DNA from: Bradyrhizobium cenepequi
GTDB taxonomy: Bacteria; Pseudomonadota; Alphaproteobacteria; Rhizobiales; Xanthobacteraceae
Reading direction: 5' to 3'
Assembly (NCBI RefSeq): GCF_020329485.1
Contig: NZ_JAGKJI010000018.1
Span: forward strand, 62,001-126,000
DNA length: 64,000 bases
Within the stretch, counting starts at the first letter, position 1, and every line of letters starts with the position of its first letter. The position numbers and the translations under genes were made by a program. The notes below the pieces were generated by a model. The model saw nothing but the letters and a program-made list of their open reading frames with translations, searched no databases and was not told where the DNA came from. This document shows, one piece after another, positions 44,557 to 53,667 of this stretch.

Positions 44557-44752
44557 GATCGAGGGACGGATTTTTCCGCGGGCGGGAATGATCCTCCGAT
44601 GGCGCTGCGCTTCTTCCGGGCTGCGGCACCGTAATCCATGCTTGCCAAGCCTGGCATGGTGTTTCATACGCTATGGCAAAGAGCACAGGGAGATTACGCC
44701 GGAGCCGCCAAGGCCCGCCGATCTGCTATCCCGCCAGCGCCGGTGATTTCCG

Positions 44753-45919
44753 ATGACCGCACCAGAACAACATGACGACCATTCCGACATCCGCGATGCG
44801 GTGGCAAAGCTCTGCGCGCAGTTTCCCGGCGAATACTGGCGCAAGCTCGATCGGCAGATGGCGTATCCGAAGGAATTCGTCGACGCCCTGACGCAGGCCG
44901 GCTATCTCTCGGTCCTGATCCCCGAGGAATATGGCGGCGCGGGGCTGACGCTTTCTGCGGCGGCGGCGATCCTGGAAGAGATCCAGCGTGCGGGGTGCAA
45001 TGGCGGCGGCTGCCATGCGCAGATGTATACCATGGGCACGCTGCTGCGGCACGGCAGCGCGGAGCAGAAGGCGAAGTATCTGCCGAAGGTCGCGAGCGGC
45101 GAATTGCGGCTGCAGGCCTTTGGCGTCACCGAGCCGACCAGCGGCACCGACACCTCCTCATTGAAGACTTTTGCAAAGCGCGATGGCGACCACTACGTCG
45201 TCAACGGCCAGAAGATCTGGACCAGCCGCGCCGAGCATTCCGACCTGATGATCCTGCTCGCGCGCACCACGCCGAAGGAGCAGGCGAAGAAGCGCACCGA
45301 TGGTCTATCGGTGTTCATCGTCGACATGCGCGACGTCAAGGGCAAGGGGCTGGAGATCCGCCCCATCAGAACCATGATGAATCACGCGACGACCGAAGTG
45401 TTCTTCACGGACATGCGGGTGCCGGCGGAAAACCTGATCGGCGACGAAGGCAAGGGCTTCCGCTACATCCTCTCCGGCATGAATGCCGAGCGCATCCTGA
45501 TCGCGGCCGAATGCATCGGCGACGCCAAGTGGTTCATCGCGAAAGCGACCGACTACGCCAAGGAACGCGTCGTGTTCGGCCACCCGATCGGCCAGAACCA
45601 AGGCATCCAGTTTCCGATCGCGAAATCCTACGCCTCGATGCGCGCGGCCGAACTGATGGTGAAGGAAGCCACGCGCAAATATGAGGCCGGGCTCGACTGC
45701 GGCGCGGAAGCCAATATGGCCAAGATGCTGGCGGCGGATGCGTCCTGGGAAGCGGCGAATGCCTGCGTGCAGACCCATGGCGGGTTCGGCTTCGCGGAGG
45801 AATATGACGTCGAGCGCAAATTCCGCGAAACGCGGCTCTACCAGGTGGCGCCGATCTCGACCAATCTGATCCTCTCCTTCGTTGCCGAGCATGTGCTCGG
45901 TATGCCCCGCTCCTACTGA
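44753..45919 (+). CDS. Acyl-CoA dehydrogenase
   Basis: A 388-residue flavoenzyme. Conserved parts: LIPEEYGGAGLTLSAAAAIL, the FAD/substrate motif FGVTEPTSGTDTSSLKTFA, the flavin segment WTSRAEHSDLMILLART, and the C-terminal VQTHGGFGFAEEYDVERKF. It should introduce an alpha-beta double bond into an acyl-CoA. It is the first of three closely linked genes (with a class III CoA-transferase and a dehydratase), which together look like activation, oxidation and hydration of an organic acid. The substrate cannot be read from sequence. Confidence 0.93.
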   Translation: MTAPEQHDDHSDIRDAVAKLCAQFPGEYWRKLDRQMAYPKEFVDALTQAGYLSVLIPEEYGGAGLTLSAAAAILEEIQRAGCNGGGCHAQMYTMGTLLRHGSAEQKAKYLPKVASGELRLQAFGVTEPTSGTDTSSLKTFAKRDGDHYVVNGQKIWTSRAEHSDLMILLARTTPKEQAKKRTDGLSVFIVDMRDVKGKGLEIRPIRTMMNHATTEVFFTDMRVPAENLIGDEGKGFRYILSGMNAERILIAAECIGDAKWFIAKATDYAKERVVFGHPIGQNQGIQFPIAKSYASMRAAELMVKEATRKYEAGLDCGAEANMAKMLAADASWEAANACVQTHGGFGFAEEYDVERKFRETRLYQVAPISTNLILSFVAEHVLGMPRSY

Positions 45920-45929
45920 GGAAAGACGC

Positions 45930-47057
45930 ATGCTGCCGCTCGAGGGACTGACCGTCATCGCCGTGGAGCAGGCGGTTGCAGCCCCATTCTGCTCGTCGCG
46001 CCTGGCCGATGCCGGCGCCCATGTGATCAAGATCGAACGCCCCGAGGGCGATTTCGCCCGCGGCTATGACGCCGCCGCCAAGGGCCAGAGCAGCTATTTC
46101 GTCTGGCTCAACCGCGGCAAGGATTCGGTCGTGGTCGATCTCGCGACCAAGGAAGGTCGTGCGAGCCTGGAGGAATTGATCGCGGGCGCCGATGTGCTCT
46201 TGCAGAACCTCAAGCCCGGTTCGATGGACAAGCTGGGCTTCTCGCTCGCGCGGCTGCGCAAGGATTATCCGAAGCTGATCTGCTGCACCATCACGGGCTA
46301 TGGCGACGAAGGTCCGTACGCCAATCGCAAGGCCTATGATCTCCTGATCCAGGCCGAGAGTGGATTGGCCTCGATCACCGGCGGGCCGGAGAGCGCCTCG
46401 CGCGTCGGCATGTCGATCGTTGACGTCGCGACCGGCGCGACCGCGCATGCCGCGATCCTAGAAGCCTTGATCGCGCGCGGCCGCACCGGAGTGGGAGCCG
46501 ACATCCGCATCTCCATGTTCGACGTGATGGCGGACTGGCTGACCGTACCACTGCTCAATGCCGAGGACGGCAAGCCGCCGAAGCGCATGGGCCTCGCCCA
46601 TCCCTCGATCGCTCCCTACGGCGTGTTCCGCTCCAGGGACGGCAAGGAGATCCTGATCTCGATCCAGAGCGAGCGGGAATGGAAGAAACTGTGCGCCGAG
46701 GTGCTGGGACAACCGGAGCTGCCCGGCGACCCGCGCTTCGCCAACATGGTCGAGCGCGTGCGCAACCGTGCGCTGACCGATCAGACCGTCGGCGATGCCT
46801 TCGCGAAGCTGACACGCGACGAGCTGTTGCAGAAACTCGGCGATGCCGACATCGCTTTCGCCGAGGTCAACACCATGGCCGATCTCGCACACCATCCGCA
46901 TCTGCGCCGGATCGAGGTCGACACGCCGAACGGCCGCGTCGCCTATCCGGCGCCGGCCGCGATCTTCGTCGGCGAGCCGCGCCACTATGGCGCTGTGCCG
47001 GCGATCGGCGAGCAGACCAGCGCCAACAAGACCTTTCCTGCGCGAGCACAGTCATGA
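45930..47057 (+). CDS. Class III (CaiB/BaiF-family) CoA-transferase
   Basis: A 375-residue enzyme that moves CoA between carboxylic acids. The N-terminus VIAVEQAVAAPFCSSRLADA and the segment AHVIKIERPEGDFARGYD are typical, and the catalytic aspartate lies in SRVGMSIVDVATGATAH. The ATG at 45930 is 10 nt after the dehydrogenase stop. The next gene overlaps by 4 nt (ATGA). The tight spacing argues for a single operon that activates and oxidises one substrate. Confidence 0.92.
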   Translation: MLPLEGLTVIAVEQAVAAPFCSSRLADAGAHVIKIERPEGDFARGYDAAAKGQSSYFVWLNRGKDSVVVDLATKEGRASLEELIAGADVLLQNLKPGSMDKLGFSLARLRKDYPKLICCTITGYGDEGPYANRKAYDLLIQAESGLASITGGPESASRVGMSIVDVATGATAHAAILEALIARGRTGVGADIRISMFDVMADWLTVPLLNAEDGKPPKRMGLAHPSIAPYGVFRSRDGKEILISIQSEREWKKLCAEVLGQPELPGDPRFANMVERVRNRALTDQTVGDAFAKLTRDELLQKLGDADIAFAEVNTMADLAHHPHLRRIEVDTPNGRVAYPAPAAIFVGEPRHYGAVPAIGEQTSANKTFPARAQS

Positions 47058-47908
47058 ATGAACCACTCGACCTCGACCATCTCAGGCAATGGGTCGGCCG
47101 CACCAGCGAAGCCACCGACATCGTCACTGCGCAGCTCGTGAAGGGGCTGCGCGCGACACTGTTCCAGGAGATCGGCGAGCCCAAGGTAGGCGATGCCGCG
47201 CCGTTCACGGTGCACTGGTGCCTGGCGCAGCCGGTGTTTCCGATGTCGGAACTGGGCCCCGACGGCCACCCGACCCGGGGCGGTTTCCTGCCGCCGGTGC
47301 CGCTGCCGCGCCGGATGTGGGCCGGCGGCGAGGTCGAATTCCTCGACACGTTGCGGGTCGGCGACGAGCCGAAACGTATGTCGCGCATTTCCGACGTGAG
47401 TCTAAAGAGCGGTTCGACCGGCACGCTGTGCTTCGTCTCCGTGCATCACGAAGTGACGACGCCGCGCGGGCTCGCGATCCGCGAGCGGCAGGATATCGTC
47501 TATCGCGAGATGACGAGCACGCCGTCGGCCGCGCCTGCGAAGGCTCCGCCCCTGCCGCCGGTTGCAAAGCACCGCGAGAGCCACATGGCCGATCCGGTGC
47601 TGTTGTTCCGCTATTCGGCGCTGACCTTCAACGGCCACCGCATCCATTACGATCGCGACTACGTCACCAAGGTCGAGGGATATCCGGGGCTGATCTTCCA
47701 CGGGCCGCTGCAGGCCGCGCTCATCATCGAACTGGCGGCCAAGCTTCACGGCGGAAAGCCGCCGAAGACGTTCGTCTATCGCGGCGTGCAGCCGCTGTTC
47801 GAGGGCAGCGAGTTCTCGGTCAACGCCAATGAGAATGGCGCCGCCCTGGAACTGTGGACCGCGAATTCTGAAGGACAGCCGACGATGAAGGGCACGGCGA
47901 CGTGGTGA
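47054..47908 (+). CDS. MaoC/FAS1-like double-hot-dog dehydratase
   Basis: A 284-residue protein of the two-domain hydratase class that includes mesaconyl-C4-CoA hydratase and fungal HTD2-like enzymes. The N-terminal domain reads WVGRTSEATDIVTAQLVKGL; the C-terminal domain has RYSALTFNGHRIHYDRDYVT and EGYPGLIFHGPLQAALIIEL, with the conserved Arg/His. It would hydrate the enoyl-CoA made by the neighbouring dehydrogenase. It overlaps the CoA-transferase by 4 nt. Confidence 0.88.
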   Translation: MNEPLDLDHLRQWVGRTSEATDIVTAQLVKGLRATLFQEIGEPKVGDAAPFTVHWCLAQPVFPMSELGPDGHPTRGGFLPPVPLPRRMWAGGEVEFLDTLRVGDEPKRMSRISDVSLKSGSTGTLCFVSVHHEVTTPRGLAIRERQDIVYREMTSTPSAAPAKAPPLPPVAKHRESHMADPVLLFRYSALTFNGHRIHYDRDYVTKVEGYPGLIFHGPLQAALIIELAAKLHGGKPPKTFVYRGVQPLFEGSEFSVNANENGAALELWTANSEGQPTMKGTATW

Positions 47909-47918
47909 CGCGCTAGCG

Positions 47919-48001
47919 CGTCATTCCGGGGCGCGTCAAAGACGCGAACCCGGAATCTCGAGATTCCGGGTCTGGTGCTAACGCACCATCCCGGAATGAC
48001 G
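47919..48001. repeat. Palindromic intergenic repeat, family C
   Basis: CGTCATTCCGGG at the left end and CCCGGAATGACG at the right. The centre is a perfect 24-bp palindrome (47948-47971) built on CCGGAATCTCGAGATTCCGG. Confidence 0.85.
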
Positions 48002-48057
48002 GAGTATCGGACACAGCTCCGCGCAGACGGAGCATCTACTGATGGGAGAATCGCCTG

Positions 48058-49683
48058 ATGTCGTCGCGCAAGCCCGCCACGAACAGCAAAGCCGTTACCG
48101 TCAAGGACGCAACGTTCGGCCTGCTCCGTGCCTTGGGCATCAAAAAGGTGTTCGGCAATCCCGGCTCCACGGAGTTGCCGTTCCTGAGCGACTGGCCCGA
48201 TGACATCGACTATGTGCTGGGGCTGCAGGAAGCCTCCGTCGTCGGGATGGCCGACGGCTATGCGCAGGCGACGCGGAACGCCGGCTTCGTCAATCTGCAT
48301 TCGGCCGCCGGCGTCGGGCACGCGCTCGGCAATGTCTTCAACGCCTACCGCAACCAGACGCCGCTCGTGATCACCGCGGGCCAGCAGGCGCGCTCGATCC
48401 TGCCGCTGCAGCCATTCCTCTATGCCGAACGCGCCACCGACTTTCCGCAGCCTTACGTGAAATGGGCCGTCGAGCCGGCACGGCCCGAGGACGTGCCGGG
48501 CGCGATCGCACGCGCCTATTACATCGCGATGCAGCCGCCCTGCGGGCCGACCTTCGTCTCGGTGCCGGTCGACGACTGGAACCGGCCGACGCAGCCCCTT
48601 GAAGCGCGCGAGATCAGCCGTGAGATCGGGCCCGATCCGACGGCGATGAAAGCGCTGGTCGCGGCGCTTGCCGAGAGCAAGCACCCTGCCCTCATCGTCG
48701 GTCCCGCCGTCGACCGCGCGCAGGCCGTCGATCTCATGGTCAAGGTCGCGGAGAAGGCCAAAGCCTTGGTGTGGGCGAGCCCGTTCTCGGCGCGCTGCTC
48801 ATTCCCCGAGCGGCATCCGCAATTCGCCGGCTTCCTGCACGCGTCCCCCGGGCAGTTGTCGGAAGCGCTGCGCGACCATGACTTGGTCGTGGTGATCGGC
48901 GCGCCGGTGTTCACCTTCCATGTCGAGGGCCACGCAGCGATCTTCGACGGCGCAACGACGCTGTTCCAGATCACCGACGATGCAAGCGCGGCATCGTTCA
49001 CGCCGGTCGGCAACAGCATCATCGGCACGGTGAAGCCGTCGCTTGCGATGCTGCTGAAGGCGTTGCCCGAGACCAAACGCGCCGTGCCGACTGGCCGCAC
49101 ATTGCCGCCTGTGCCGGCGGCCGGCGATCCAATCGCCGCCGAATTCCTGATGCATTCACTCTCCGCCGCGATGGGGCCGGACGACGTGCTGGTGGAAGAG
49201 GTGCCGTCGCATCGCCCGGCGATGCAAAAGTTCATGCCGATGCGCGGGCAGGACAGCTTCTATACCATGGCGAGCGGCGGCCTCGGCTACAGCCTGCCGG
49301 CGGCGGTCGGCATGGCACTCGGCCGCTCAGCCTGTCACATCGTCTGCCTGATCGGCGACGGCTCGGCGATGTATTCGATCCAGGCGCTATGGACCGCGGC
49401 GCAGCGCAAGCTGCCCGTGACCGTGGTGGTGATCAACAACGCGGGTTACGGCGCGATGCGCTCGTTCAGCCAGGTCATGCAGGTACGCAACGTGCCGGGG
49501 CTTGAATTGCCTGATATCGATTTCGTCAAGATCGCCGAAGGCATGGGCTGCCACGCGGTGCGGGTGACGAAGGCCGCTGAGCTTTCCACCGCGCTGAAGC
49601 GCGGGCTCGCGCATGACGGCACGAGCCTGGTTGAGGTGATCGTGGATTCGGCGGTGCCGCTGCTCTACGCGCAGAAGGGATAG
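48058..49683 (+). CDS. Benzoylformate decarboxylase-like ThDP enzyme
   Basis: A 541-residue decarboxylase. Four residues known from Pseudomonas benzoylformate decarboxylase line up at a nearly constant offset: S37 in GNPGSTELPFL, E58 in GLQEASVVGMADGY, H81 in NLHSAAGVGHA and H288 in GAPVFTFHVEG. The cofactor motif is IGDGSAMYSIQALWTAAQRK with INNAGYGAM. It probably decarboxylates an aromatic or bulky 2-oxo acid to an aldehyde. It lies 150 nt after the dehydratase, past a repeat, so it may be a separate unit. The interval from 49684 to 50002 shows no gene. Confidence 0.85.
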   Translation: MSSRKPATNSKAVTVKDATFGLLRALGIKKVFGNPGSTELPFLSDWPDDIDYVLGLQEASVVGMADGYAQATRNAGFVNLHSAAGVGHALGNVFNAYRNQTPLVITAGQQARSILPLQPFLYAERATDFPQPYVKWAVEPARPEDVPGAIARAYYIAMQPPCGPTFVSVPVDDWNRPTQPLEAREISREIGPDPTAMKALVAALAESKHPALIVGPAVDRAQAVDLMVKVAEKAKALVWASPFSARCSFPERHPQFAGFLHASPGQLSEALRDHDLVVVIGAPVFTFHVEGHAAIFDGATTLFQITDDASAASFTPVGNSIIGTVKPSLAMLLKALPETKRAVPTGRTLPPVPAAGDPIAAEFLMHSLSAAMGPDDVLVEEVPSHRPAMQKFMPMRGQDSFYTMASGGLGYSLPAAVGMALGRSACHIVCLIGDGSAMYSIQALWTAAQRKLPVTVVVINNAGYGAMRSFSQVMQVRNVPGLELPDIDFVKIAEGMGCHAVRVTKAAELSTALKRGLAHDGTSLVEVIVDSAVPLLYAQKG

Positions 49684-50002
49684 CGGGCGAAATAGCCTTT
49701 GACCTCATCTGAATGTCGCCTGTTGGCCCGAGCCGAACAGCGACGAAGCGGCTGTCACGTCGGATAGCTGCGGTAGGCCGGACATCGATGCGCGCCCGCC
49801 TCACCGTCACTAAGCGGACTTTCCGCCGGCCTGCCTTGAAATCAGATCCTCCGGCTTGGCTCGCCGATGCAGCGTAGAGGATAGCCGTTGCGATGGGCCA
49901 GTGCGGTACCCGCGCGACGATAGCTGAGGCCCGTTCGACGGAGGCTCGGCGGTTGTAGCCGACAGCAACCTATGACACCATCCAAGGTGTTTTGACTTTT
50001 GG

Positions 50003-51037
50003 ATGCCTATGCCACGCCGGAAATATGCTTGGGAAAAGCTGTCGGATGAACAGTTGCTTGAGCAACGCCTCAGTAGTCTGAGGGTTGCGGTCGAAGACAC
50101 TTGGCTCGAGGATTGTCTCAGCGCTCTCTATGAAGAGCTCGAAGGGCGGGGCATCCGGTTGCGGCCACACGCATGGATATCGAGCGAATGGTTTAGTCCG
50201 GCAGATGTGCCCGGCATCGCCATCCCATTTTATCTCACCCATCCCCGCCTGATGAAGATCGAGAAGAAAATGATGCTCGACGTCGAGGGCGGCAATTGGT
50301 CCGAGTGCATGGCCATTCTCCGGCATGAGGCAGGCCATGCCGTGCAGCACGCCTACCGACTGCACCGCCGTCGGCGTTGGCAGCGGCTGTTCGGCCCATC
50401 CTCGAAACACTATCCACGTTACTACCGGCCCAATCCGGCCAGCCGGAGCTATGTCCAGCATCTCCGGCTCTGGTACGCGCAGAGCCATCCGGACGAGGAT
50501 TTCGCCGAAACCTTCGCGGTCTGGCTGCGGCCACGTTCAAACTGGCGGACGCGTTATGCAGGTTGGCCAGCGCTGAAGAAGCTCGAATATGTTGACGAAC
50601 TGATGAACGAAATCGCCGGGAAGCGGCCGCTAGTCACGACGCGGGAACGTGTCGATCCGCTGCATGAGCTCAGCCAGACGCTTGGCGACCACTATCAAAG
50701 AAAACAGGCGTTCTACGCCTTCAAGCCACCGAAGACTTACGACCGCGACCTCTCCCGGCTCTTTTCCGCCGATCCACGGCATCGCCGGGAGCAACCGGCT
50801 GCGGTCTTCATCAGACGGCACCGTGCCCAAATCAGGCAGCTTGTCGCACGGTGGACGGGCGAGAACCAACTTACGCTCGATGCTGTGCTTGACGACATGA
50901 TATCCCGCTGCCGCGAGCTCGATCTGCGTGCCGTCGGCCCTGAACGGAAGCTTGTGATGAACTTCACCGTCCTGTTGACCGCCAAGACCATGCACGCGCT
51001 GTTCGGCCCGTCGCGCCGCAAATGGATCGCGCTATGA
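50003..51037 (+). CDS. Putative zinc-binding metallopeptidase
   Basis: A 344-residue protein of unknown substrate. The zinc motif HEAGH is at 108-112 (AILRHEAGHAVQHAYRL), and a probable third ligand, E169, lies in HPDEDFAETFAVW, the gluzincin-like spacing HExxH...E. There is no signal peptide and no membrane helix, so it should be cytoplasmic. Conserved-looking basic and aromatic segments (RLFGPSSKHYPRYYRPNP) may bind the substrate. The downstream ATP-grasp gene overlaps by 4 nt (ATGA), so the two proteins surely act together. An in-frame ATG at 50009 is an alternative start. Confidence 0.8.
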   Translation: MPMPRRKYAWEKLSDEQLLEQRLSSLRVAVEDTWLEDCLSALYEELEGRGIRLRPHAWISSEWFSPADVPGIAIPFYLTHPRLMKIEKKMMLDVEGGNWSECMAILRHEAGHAVQHAYRLHRRRRWQRLFGPSSKHYPRYYRPNPASRSYVQHLRLWYAQSHPDEDFAETFAVWLRPRSNWRTRYAGWPALKKLEYVDELMNEIAGKRPLVTTRERVDPLHELSQTLGDHYQRKQAFYAFKPPKTYDRDLSRLFSADPRHRREQPAAVFIRRHRAQIRQLVARWTGENQLTLDAVLDDMISRCRELDLRAVGPERKLVMNFTVLLTAKTMHALFGPSRRKWIAL

Positions 51038-52068
51038 GACGCCTGCGCATCCTGGTGCTCATGCATCCGGACTTCGTGCCTCCGGACTCTACCGACGGAT
51101 ATACTGGGCAGCAAATCAATGCATGGAAAACAGAATACGATGTCGTGAGTACCTTGCGTGCGGCCGGCCACGAGGTTCGCCCACTCGGCGTGCAGGAGGA
51201 AATCAAGCCGGTGCGCGACGAGATCGAAGGTTTCAAACCGCATGTGGTATTCACGTTGCTGGAGGAGTTTCATAACGAGGTGATGTACGACCATCACATC
51301 GCAAGCTATCTCGAGCTGATGCAGATCGCGTATACCGGGTGCAACCCGCGTGGCCTGATCCTGGCGCGCGGCAAGGATCTGTCCAAGACGCTGGTGCACC
51401 ATCGCCGGATCGCGGTGCCGGCCTTCGCCGTGTTCCCGATGCGCCGCAAGGCCAAACGACCAGCGCGTCTTGCGCTGCCGCTCATCGTCAAGAGCCTGAA
51501 CCTCGATGGATCGTTTGGTATCTCGCAGGCATCCATCGTCGATACGGACGAGAAGCTCGCAGAGCGAGTCGCCTTCATCCACGAGCGGGTCGGAACAGCC
51601 GCAATCGCCGAGCAGTATATCGAGGGGCGTGAGCTCTATGTCGGCGTGCTCGGCAACAATCGGCTGCGAGTTCTGCCGGTTTGGGAATTGAAATTTGGCA
51701 GCATGGGCGGTCACGGGGCGCGGCACATAGCCACCGAAAAAGTCAAACACGATCCCAATTATCAAGAGCGCGTCGGAATTGTAGATGGGCCGGCCAAGAA
51801 CCTTGCGCCGGAGGTTTACGCCCGTATTCAGCGAATAGCAAAACGCATCTACCGAACGCTGGGGCTCGATGGATACGCGCGCATCGACTTTCGCCTTTCT
51901 AGCGACGGCACTCCGTATTTCATTGAAGCGAACCCCAATCCCGAAATCGCGAAAAGCCAAGAGTTCGCTACAGCGGCTCGGCATGATGGACTCGATTACC
52001 CGGACCTGCTGCATCGCATTTTGGCTCTCGGAATAAGCCGGGCAAAGGCGGGCGTATCCGCAGGCTGA
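51034..52068 (+). CDS. ATP-grasp ligase, D-alanine-D-alanine-ligase-like
   Basis: A 344-residue ATP-grasp enzyme. Motifs of the fold are seen in YTGCNPRGLILARGKDLSKT (start of the grasp), PLIVKSLNLDGSFGI, EQYIEGRELYVGVLG, and the metal-binding DYPDLLH-preceding segment FIEANPNPEI. It resembles D-Ala-D-Ala ligases in layout but is coupled to a metallopeptidase gene rather than to cell-wall genes. The likely chemistry is ATP-dependent amide bond formation; the acid and amine are unknown. It is translationally coupled to the upstream gene. Confidence 0.85.
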   Translation: MRRLRILVLMHPDFVPPDSTDGYTGQQINAWKTEYDVVSTLRAAGHEVRPLGVQEEIKPVRDEIEGFKPHVVFTLLEEFHNEVMYDHHIASYLELMQIAYTGCNPRGLILARGKDLSKTLVHHRRIAVPAFAVFPMRRKAKRPARLALPLIVKSLNLDGSFGISQASIVDTDEKLAERVAFIHERVGTAAIAEQYIEGRELYVGVLGNNRLRVLPVWELKFGSMGGHGARHIATEKVKHDPNYQERVGIVDGPAKNLAPEVYARIQRIAKRIYRTLGLDGYARIDFRLSSDGTPYFIEANPNPEIAKSQEFATAARHDGLDYPDLLHRILALGISRAKAGVSAG

Positions 52069-52301
52069 AGGCAACGCGAGACGAGCATGCAGGAGACAGG
52101 TTCCCCGCCTGTTGGCCCACAGGCGACCTGCGGCCGATGAAGCCATCGCATCCGCTTTCAGATGCAAAGAGGACGGAGGTTGGCGTCGGACGCAACGTCG
52201 GCTGCTCAACCCGAAGCGAACTTGACACGGTAGGATAGTGACCCTGTCGCGAAGTTCGGCGCAAATTGCATGATACGGTTGGCGACAATCAGGAGGTGAG
52301 C

Positions 52302-52853
52302 ATGGAGAAATATGGTGCTGGTTCGATTGTTGTGTCCGACTATGACCCCGGTTGGCCGACGTTGTTCGAGCAAGAGAGCGCGATAGTTAAGAGCGCTCTC
52401 GGCTCATTCGCATTGGCCATTGAGCATATAGGCAGCACGGCGGTTCCTGGTCTCCCCTCGAAGCCTATCATCGACTTGTTAGTTGGCGTACGTAGCCTTG
52501 AAGAGGCAAAGGAGCGATGCGTCGGGCCCATTGAGGAACTTGGTTATATTTACATACCGGAGTACGCGTCATGGCTCCCCAGTGAGTTGTTCTTCCGAAA
52601 GGGGCCTCCAGGACCATGGACCCACCATGTGCATTTGATGGAGCCGTCCCATCCTCGTTGGGAAGCATTACTGGTGTTTCGCGACTATCTTCGCGCACAC
52701 CCTGAGGCGGCCCGCGCCTATGCCGACATTAAGCGGGCCCTCGCTGCTTCGTCAAAAGACAACATAGAGGCCTATCGAACCGGCAAAAATGTCTTTGTCG
52801 AAGAGACAACAGCTAAGGCTCGTGCATGGCGCGCCAATGCAGGAGATCAATAG
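52302..52853 (+). CDS. GrpB/UPF0157 family protein
   Basis: A 183-residue protein of the nucleotidyltransferase-like GrpB family. Typical parts are VSDYDPGWPTLFEQESAIVK, AIEHIGSTAVPGLPSKPIID, and HHVHLMEPSHPRWEALLVFR. The family role is unsettled; it may be part of CoA metabolism in some bacteria. The ATG at 52302 follows AGGAGGTGAG, an excellent ribosome site, so the upstream open codons are not used. Confidence 0.92.
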   Translation: MEKYGAGSIVVSDYDPGWPTLFEQESAIVKSALGSFALAIEHIGSTAVPGLPSKPIIDLLVGVRSLEEAKERCVGPIEELGYIYIPEYASWLPSELFFRKGPPGPWTHHVHLMEPSHPRWEALLVFRDYLRAHPEAARAYADIKRALAASSKDNIEAYRTGKNVFVEETTAKARAWRANAGDQ

Positions 52854-53036
52854 CTGCGCGAGATTTCAGAGCCTCAATATATGCTCTTGGCCCGAATCTG
52901 GCGAACTCGGACACTCGTCTCAAGGTCGTCTGCCAGGAACAGTGGGACATCGTCCGCCTCGGCCGCCAATTCCGTATCTGACCTAGCTCCGAAAAACGGG
53001 TAAAATGACCGGGGGTTACATCCGAGGAGCAACAAC

Positions 53037-53213
53037 ATGACCCGACAAATCCCCGAGGTCGTTCCCACCAGGATCGACTGGCGCGCCTTCGCGATCATAG
53101 GCAACCCGATGCCGCCCCGAGATCCTGATGACGACGAAGAGGACGAGGAGCAGGACGACGAAGAGAACCGAACCGACGAACCGCCGGTCGTGCGCGAGCC
53201 GGATGAGGACTAA
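53037..53213 (+). CDS. Small acidic protein
   Basis: A 58-residue protein. It opens with MTRQIPEVVPTRIDWRAFAI and ends in a very acidic tail with runs of Asp/Glu (DPDDDEEDEEQDDEE). GAGGAG lies 9 nt before the ATG, and a hairpin follows the stop, so it looks real in spite of its size. The function is unknown; the tail suggests a disordered partner-binding or metal-binding segment. Confidence 0.6.
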   Translation: MTRQIPEVVPTRIDWRAFAIIGNPMPPRDPDDDEEDEEQDDEENRTDEPPVVREPDED

Positions 53214-53297
53214 AGCGCGATGAGATGAGGATGAATCATCATCGCGCTTTAGGCATGATCTTTTCGGAAAACCGCTTCACACTTTTCCGGATCATGC
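53212..53297. repeat. Hairpin plus family B repeat
   Basis: AAAGCGCGATGA (53212-53223) / TCATCGCGCTTT (53239-53250) forms a terminator-like hairpin just after the acidic protein. It is followed by GCATGATC (53253 on) ... GATCATGC (to 53297) with inner TTTTCGGAAAA and TTTTCCG, a further family B copy. Confidence 0.75.
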
Positions 53298-53298
53298 T

Positions 53299-53634
53299 CT
53301 AGGCGCTCTCACCAACCAGTTTGGGGTTGATCCTGTCGATCAGATCAGAACGGAGCAACTCCGCGGCGCTTATATCGGCCGACGTCTGTTGCAACGTGCT
53401 GACATTCGATCCGAGCGATACGATTCCGCCCAGCACCAGGGTCACCGACCCAATAGCAGCGACTTGGTTAGGCCCGAACAGGCCGAGCATCATAACGATC
53501 AGCAATGCGATACCGCATGCGATTGCCACCTTGGAAACCAAAATGATCTTTCTGCATCGCTCGGCGACTTCGGCAAGCTGCTCGAGCCGAGCTTCGATCA
53601 TTGAAATCTCGTCGAGGGGCTCGTCTTCAGTCAT
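53299..53634 (-). CDS. Small two-helix membrane protein
   Basis: A 111-residue protein of unknown function. The N-terminal half is a charged helix (IEARLEQLAEVAERCRK). Two hydrophobic helices follow (KVAIACGIALLIVMMLGLF and VAAIGSVTLVLGGIVSL). The C-terminus is a polar helix. The ATG at 53634 starts MTEDEPLDEIS; a TTG three codons upstream is less likely. It follows the DapA-like gene by 33 nt on the same strand and may be cotranscribed. Confidence 0.65.
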   Translation of the reverse strand: MTEDEPLDEISMIEARLEQLAEVAERCRKIILVSKVAIACGIALLIVMMLGLFGPNQVAAIGSVTLVLGGIVSLGSNVSTLQQTSADISAAELLRSDLIDRINPKLVGESA

Positions 53635-53667
53635 CGAACTCAAGATCCGAATCCGGAGATCACGTAT

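Noticed and set aside
52874..53104. Minus-strand frame of 76 codons
   Set aside because: No ribosome site, and it lies antisense to the acidic protein, with no family pattern.
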